Shown here: positions 63,358-64,000 of the stretch, piece after piece
How the letters are laid out: each line of letters begins with the position of its first letter
Numbering within the stretch: the first letter of the stretch is position 1
From: UBA6544 sp049601975
GTDB lineage: Bacteria > Pseudomonadota > Alphaproteobacteria > UBA8366
Direction: 5' to 3'
Assembly (NCBI GenBank): GCA_049601975.1
Contig: JBMYRC010000003.1
Span: 18,168-82,167, forward strand
Length of the DNA stretch: 64,000 nucleotides
The notes under the pieces: generated by a model
What the model saw: the letters and a program-made list of their open reading frames with translations, nothing else
Databases searched by the model: none
Told to the model about the DNA's origin: nothing
Program-made: the position numbers and the translations under genes

Positions 63358-64000
63358 ATAAAGGTCGGCACCGTCAAGGAAATCAAAACCCATGAATACC
63401 GCGTCGGCCTCGTCCCCGCGAGTGTGCGCGAGCTCACCCATCATGGGCATAGCGTCATTGTGGAAACCGGATGTGGTGCGGGGATCGGCTTCGACGATGA
63501 CGCCCACCGCCAGGCTGGCACCGACATCATGGCAACGGCATCGGAAATCTTCGAGGCGGCAGAAATGATCGTCAAAGTGAAGGAACCCCAGCCCGTCGAA
63601 TGCGAGATGCTGCGCGAGGGATAAATTCTATTCACATATCTCCATTTGGCTGCCGATGAGGCGCAGACCCGTGCTCTCGCCAAATCAGGCGCGACTTGCA
63701 TCGCCTACGAGACAGTAACCGATCAACATGGCCATTTACCGCTGCTCGTACCGATGAGCGAAGTCGCGGGCCGGATGAGCATTCAGGTGGGTGCCCACTA
63801 TCTGGAGAAGGAGCCCGGCGGTGCCGGTGTCCTGCTCTCTGGTGTGCCAGGCGTATTGGCCGGGCGGGTCTGTGTTGTCGGCGGCGGCGGCGCTAGTGGC
63901 GCGGCGGCCCGACTCGCCATGGGAATGGAAGCCAAAGTCACCGTACTGGGTTGGAAGAAGGCACTCTTAAGTGATCCGGGATTTCTCGAAGGCCTCAATG
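63358..64000 (+). pseudogene. ald: Alanine dehydrogenase with lost start codon and internal stop (partial)
   Basis: Reads KVGTVKEIKTHEYRVGLVPA from codon 2. The start position holds ATA where ATG is expected, with AGGAGAGCGGC before it. At the conserved phrase LREG-x-ILFTYLHLAAD a TAA (63622) replaces the usual Gln codon. After it the frame continues unbroken: SEVAGRMSIQVGAHYLEKEP, GVLLSGVPGVLAGRVCVVGG, GMEAKVTVLG, with the NAD-binding Gly-rich loop and catalytic Lys (IVKVKEP) and His (TYLH). It runs off the right edge. Two point mutations, start and stop, suffice to kill it. Confidence 0.85.

Noticed and set aside
1..64000. tRNA genes, rRNA genes, CRISPR arrays, prophage, integrase or transposase genes
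   Set aside because: None seen in the gaps; no regular direct repeats with spacers; no catalytic motifs of recombinases in any reading frame examined.

Overview
The window looks like a piece of an alphaproteobacterial chromosome. The coding DNA is fairly GC-rich and the gene content is typical of that class: a TRAP-type solute receptor, many SDRs, amidohydrolases, sulfatases, and a BoxBC/BoxR benzoyl-CoA pathway. Several intergenic blocks are strikingly AT-rich. No tRNA, rRNA, CRISPR array, integrase or transposase was found. The most unusual general feature is gene decay: about a dozen genes or fragments are broken by stops, frameshifts or truncation, which suggests relaxed selection (for example a host-associated or recently specialised lineage), although some single-base homopolymer shifts could be sequence errors.

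Layout. 1-2.6 kb: a cut-off TRAP receptor, a dead GNAT gene, a palindromic repeat and a gamma-glutamyltransferase. 3.1-12.3 kb: a Rieske dioxygenase alpha/beta pair, a catabolic run (DapA-like aldolase, SDR, hydrolase), a methyltransferase pair, a dead SDR beside an intact one, and a truncated second copy of the Rieske alpha gene. The two Rieske copies form a direct repeat 7172 bp apart whose 543-bp core is identical. 12.2-16.8 kb: DUF4177-YidD-TM2 operon, a D-aminoacylase-type amidohydrolase, an MFS carrier, a frameshifted SMR transporter and a small EthD-like protein.

17-21.9 kb: a dead PAS gene, then a two-gene operon whose second gene encodes a UGSC-type selenoprotein (in-frame UGA at 18990-18992 with a SECIS-like hairpin right behind it), a four-domain rhodanese and a Sel1-repeat protein. 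22.2-25.3 kb is a graveyard: a guaA 3'-end fragment, a broken P1-family peptidase and a broken LysR gene around one intact nitroreductase. 25.4-33.3 kb: guaA, a SoeABC-like molybdoenzyme and a D-aminoacylase. 33.5-43.4 kb: hydrolase, frameshifted GST, PNPOx-like protein, PdxA-like and FAH-family enzymes, SDR, HlyD/MFS efflux pair, MORN protein and an O-antigen ligase.

43.4-52.7 kb is an aerobic benzoyl-CoA (box) locus: boxB, boxC and boxR on one strand, a flavodoxin and benzoate-CoA ligase divergently, then a Baeyer-Villiger monooxygenase and acyl-CoA dehydrogenase. The two promoter regions share a TGCATTATAATGCA palindrome, the probable BoxR operator. boxA is not in the window. 52.9-64 kb: an NSS transporter with an amber stop, a TTC38-like TPR protein, two divergent sulfatases, an N-carbamoyl-D-amino acid hydrolase, a PP2C phosphatase, a methyltransferase, a TPR-glycosyltransferase and an alanine dehydrogenase with a lost start codon and an internal stop, running off the right edge.

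The intact genes together suggest a heterotroph using aromatic acids, D-amino acid derivatives, sulfate esters and organosulfur/sulfite. The best lead for new biology is the selenoprotein operon with its uncharacterised partner protein; the best evolutionary lead is the set of fragmentary paralogues and the direct repeat.
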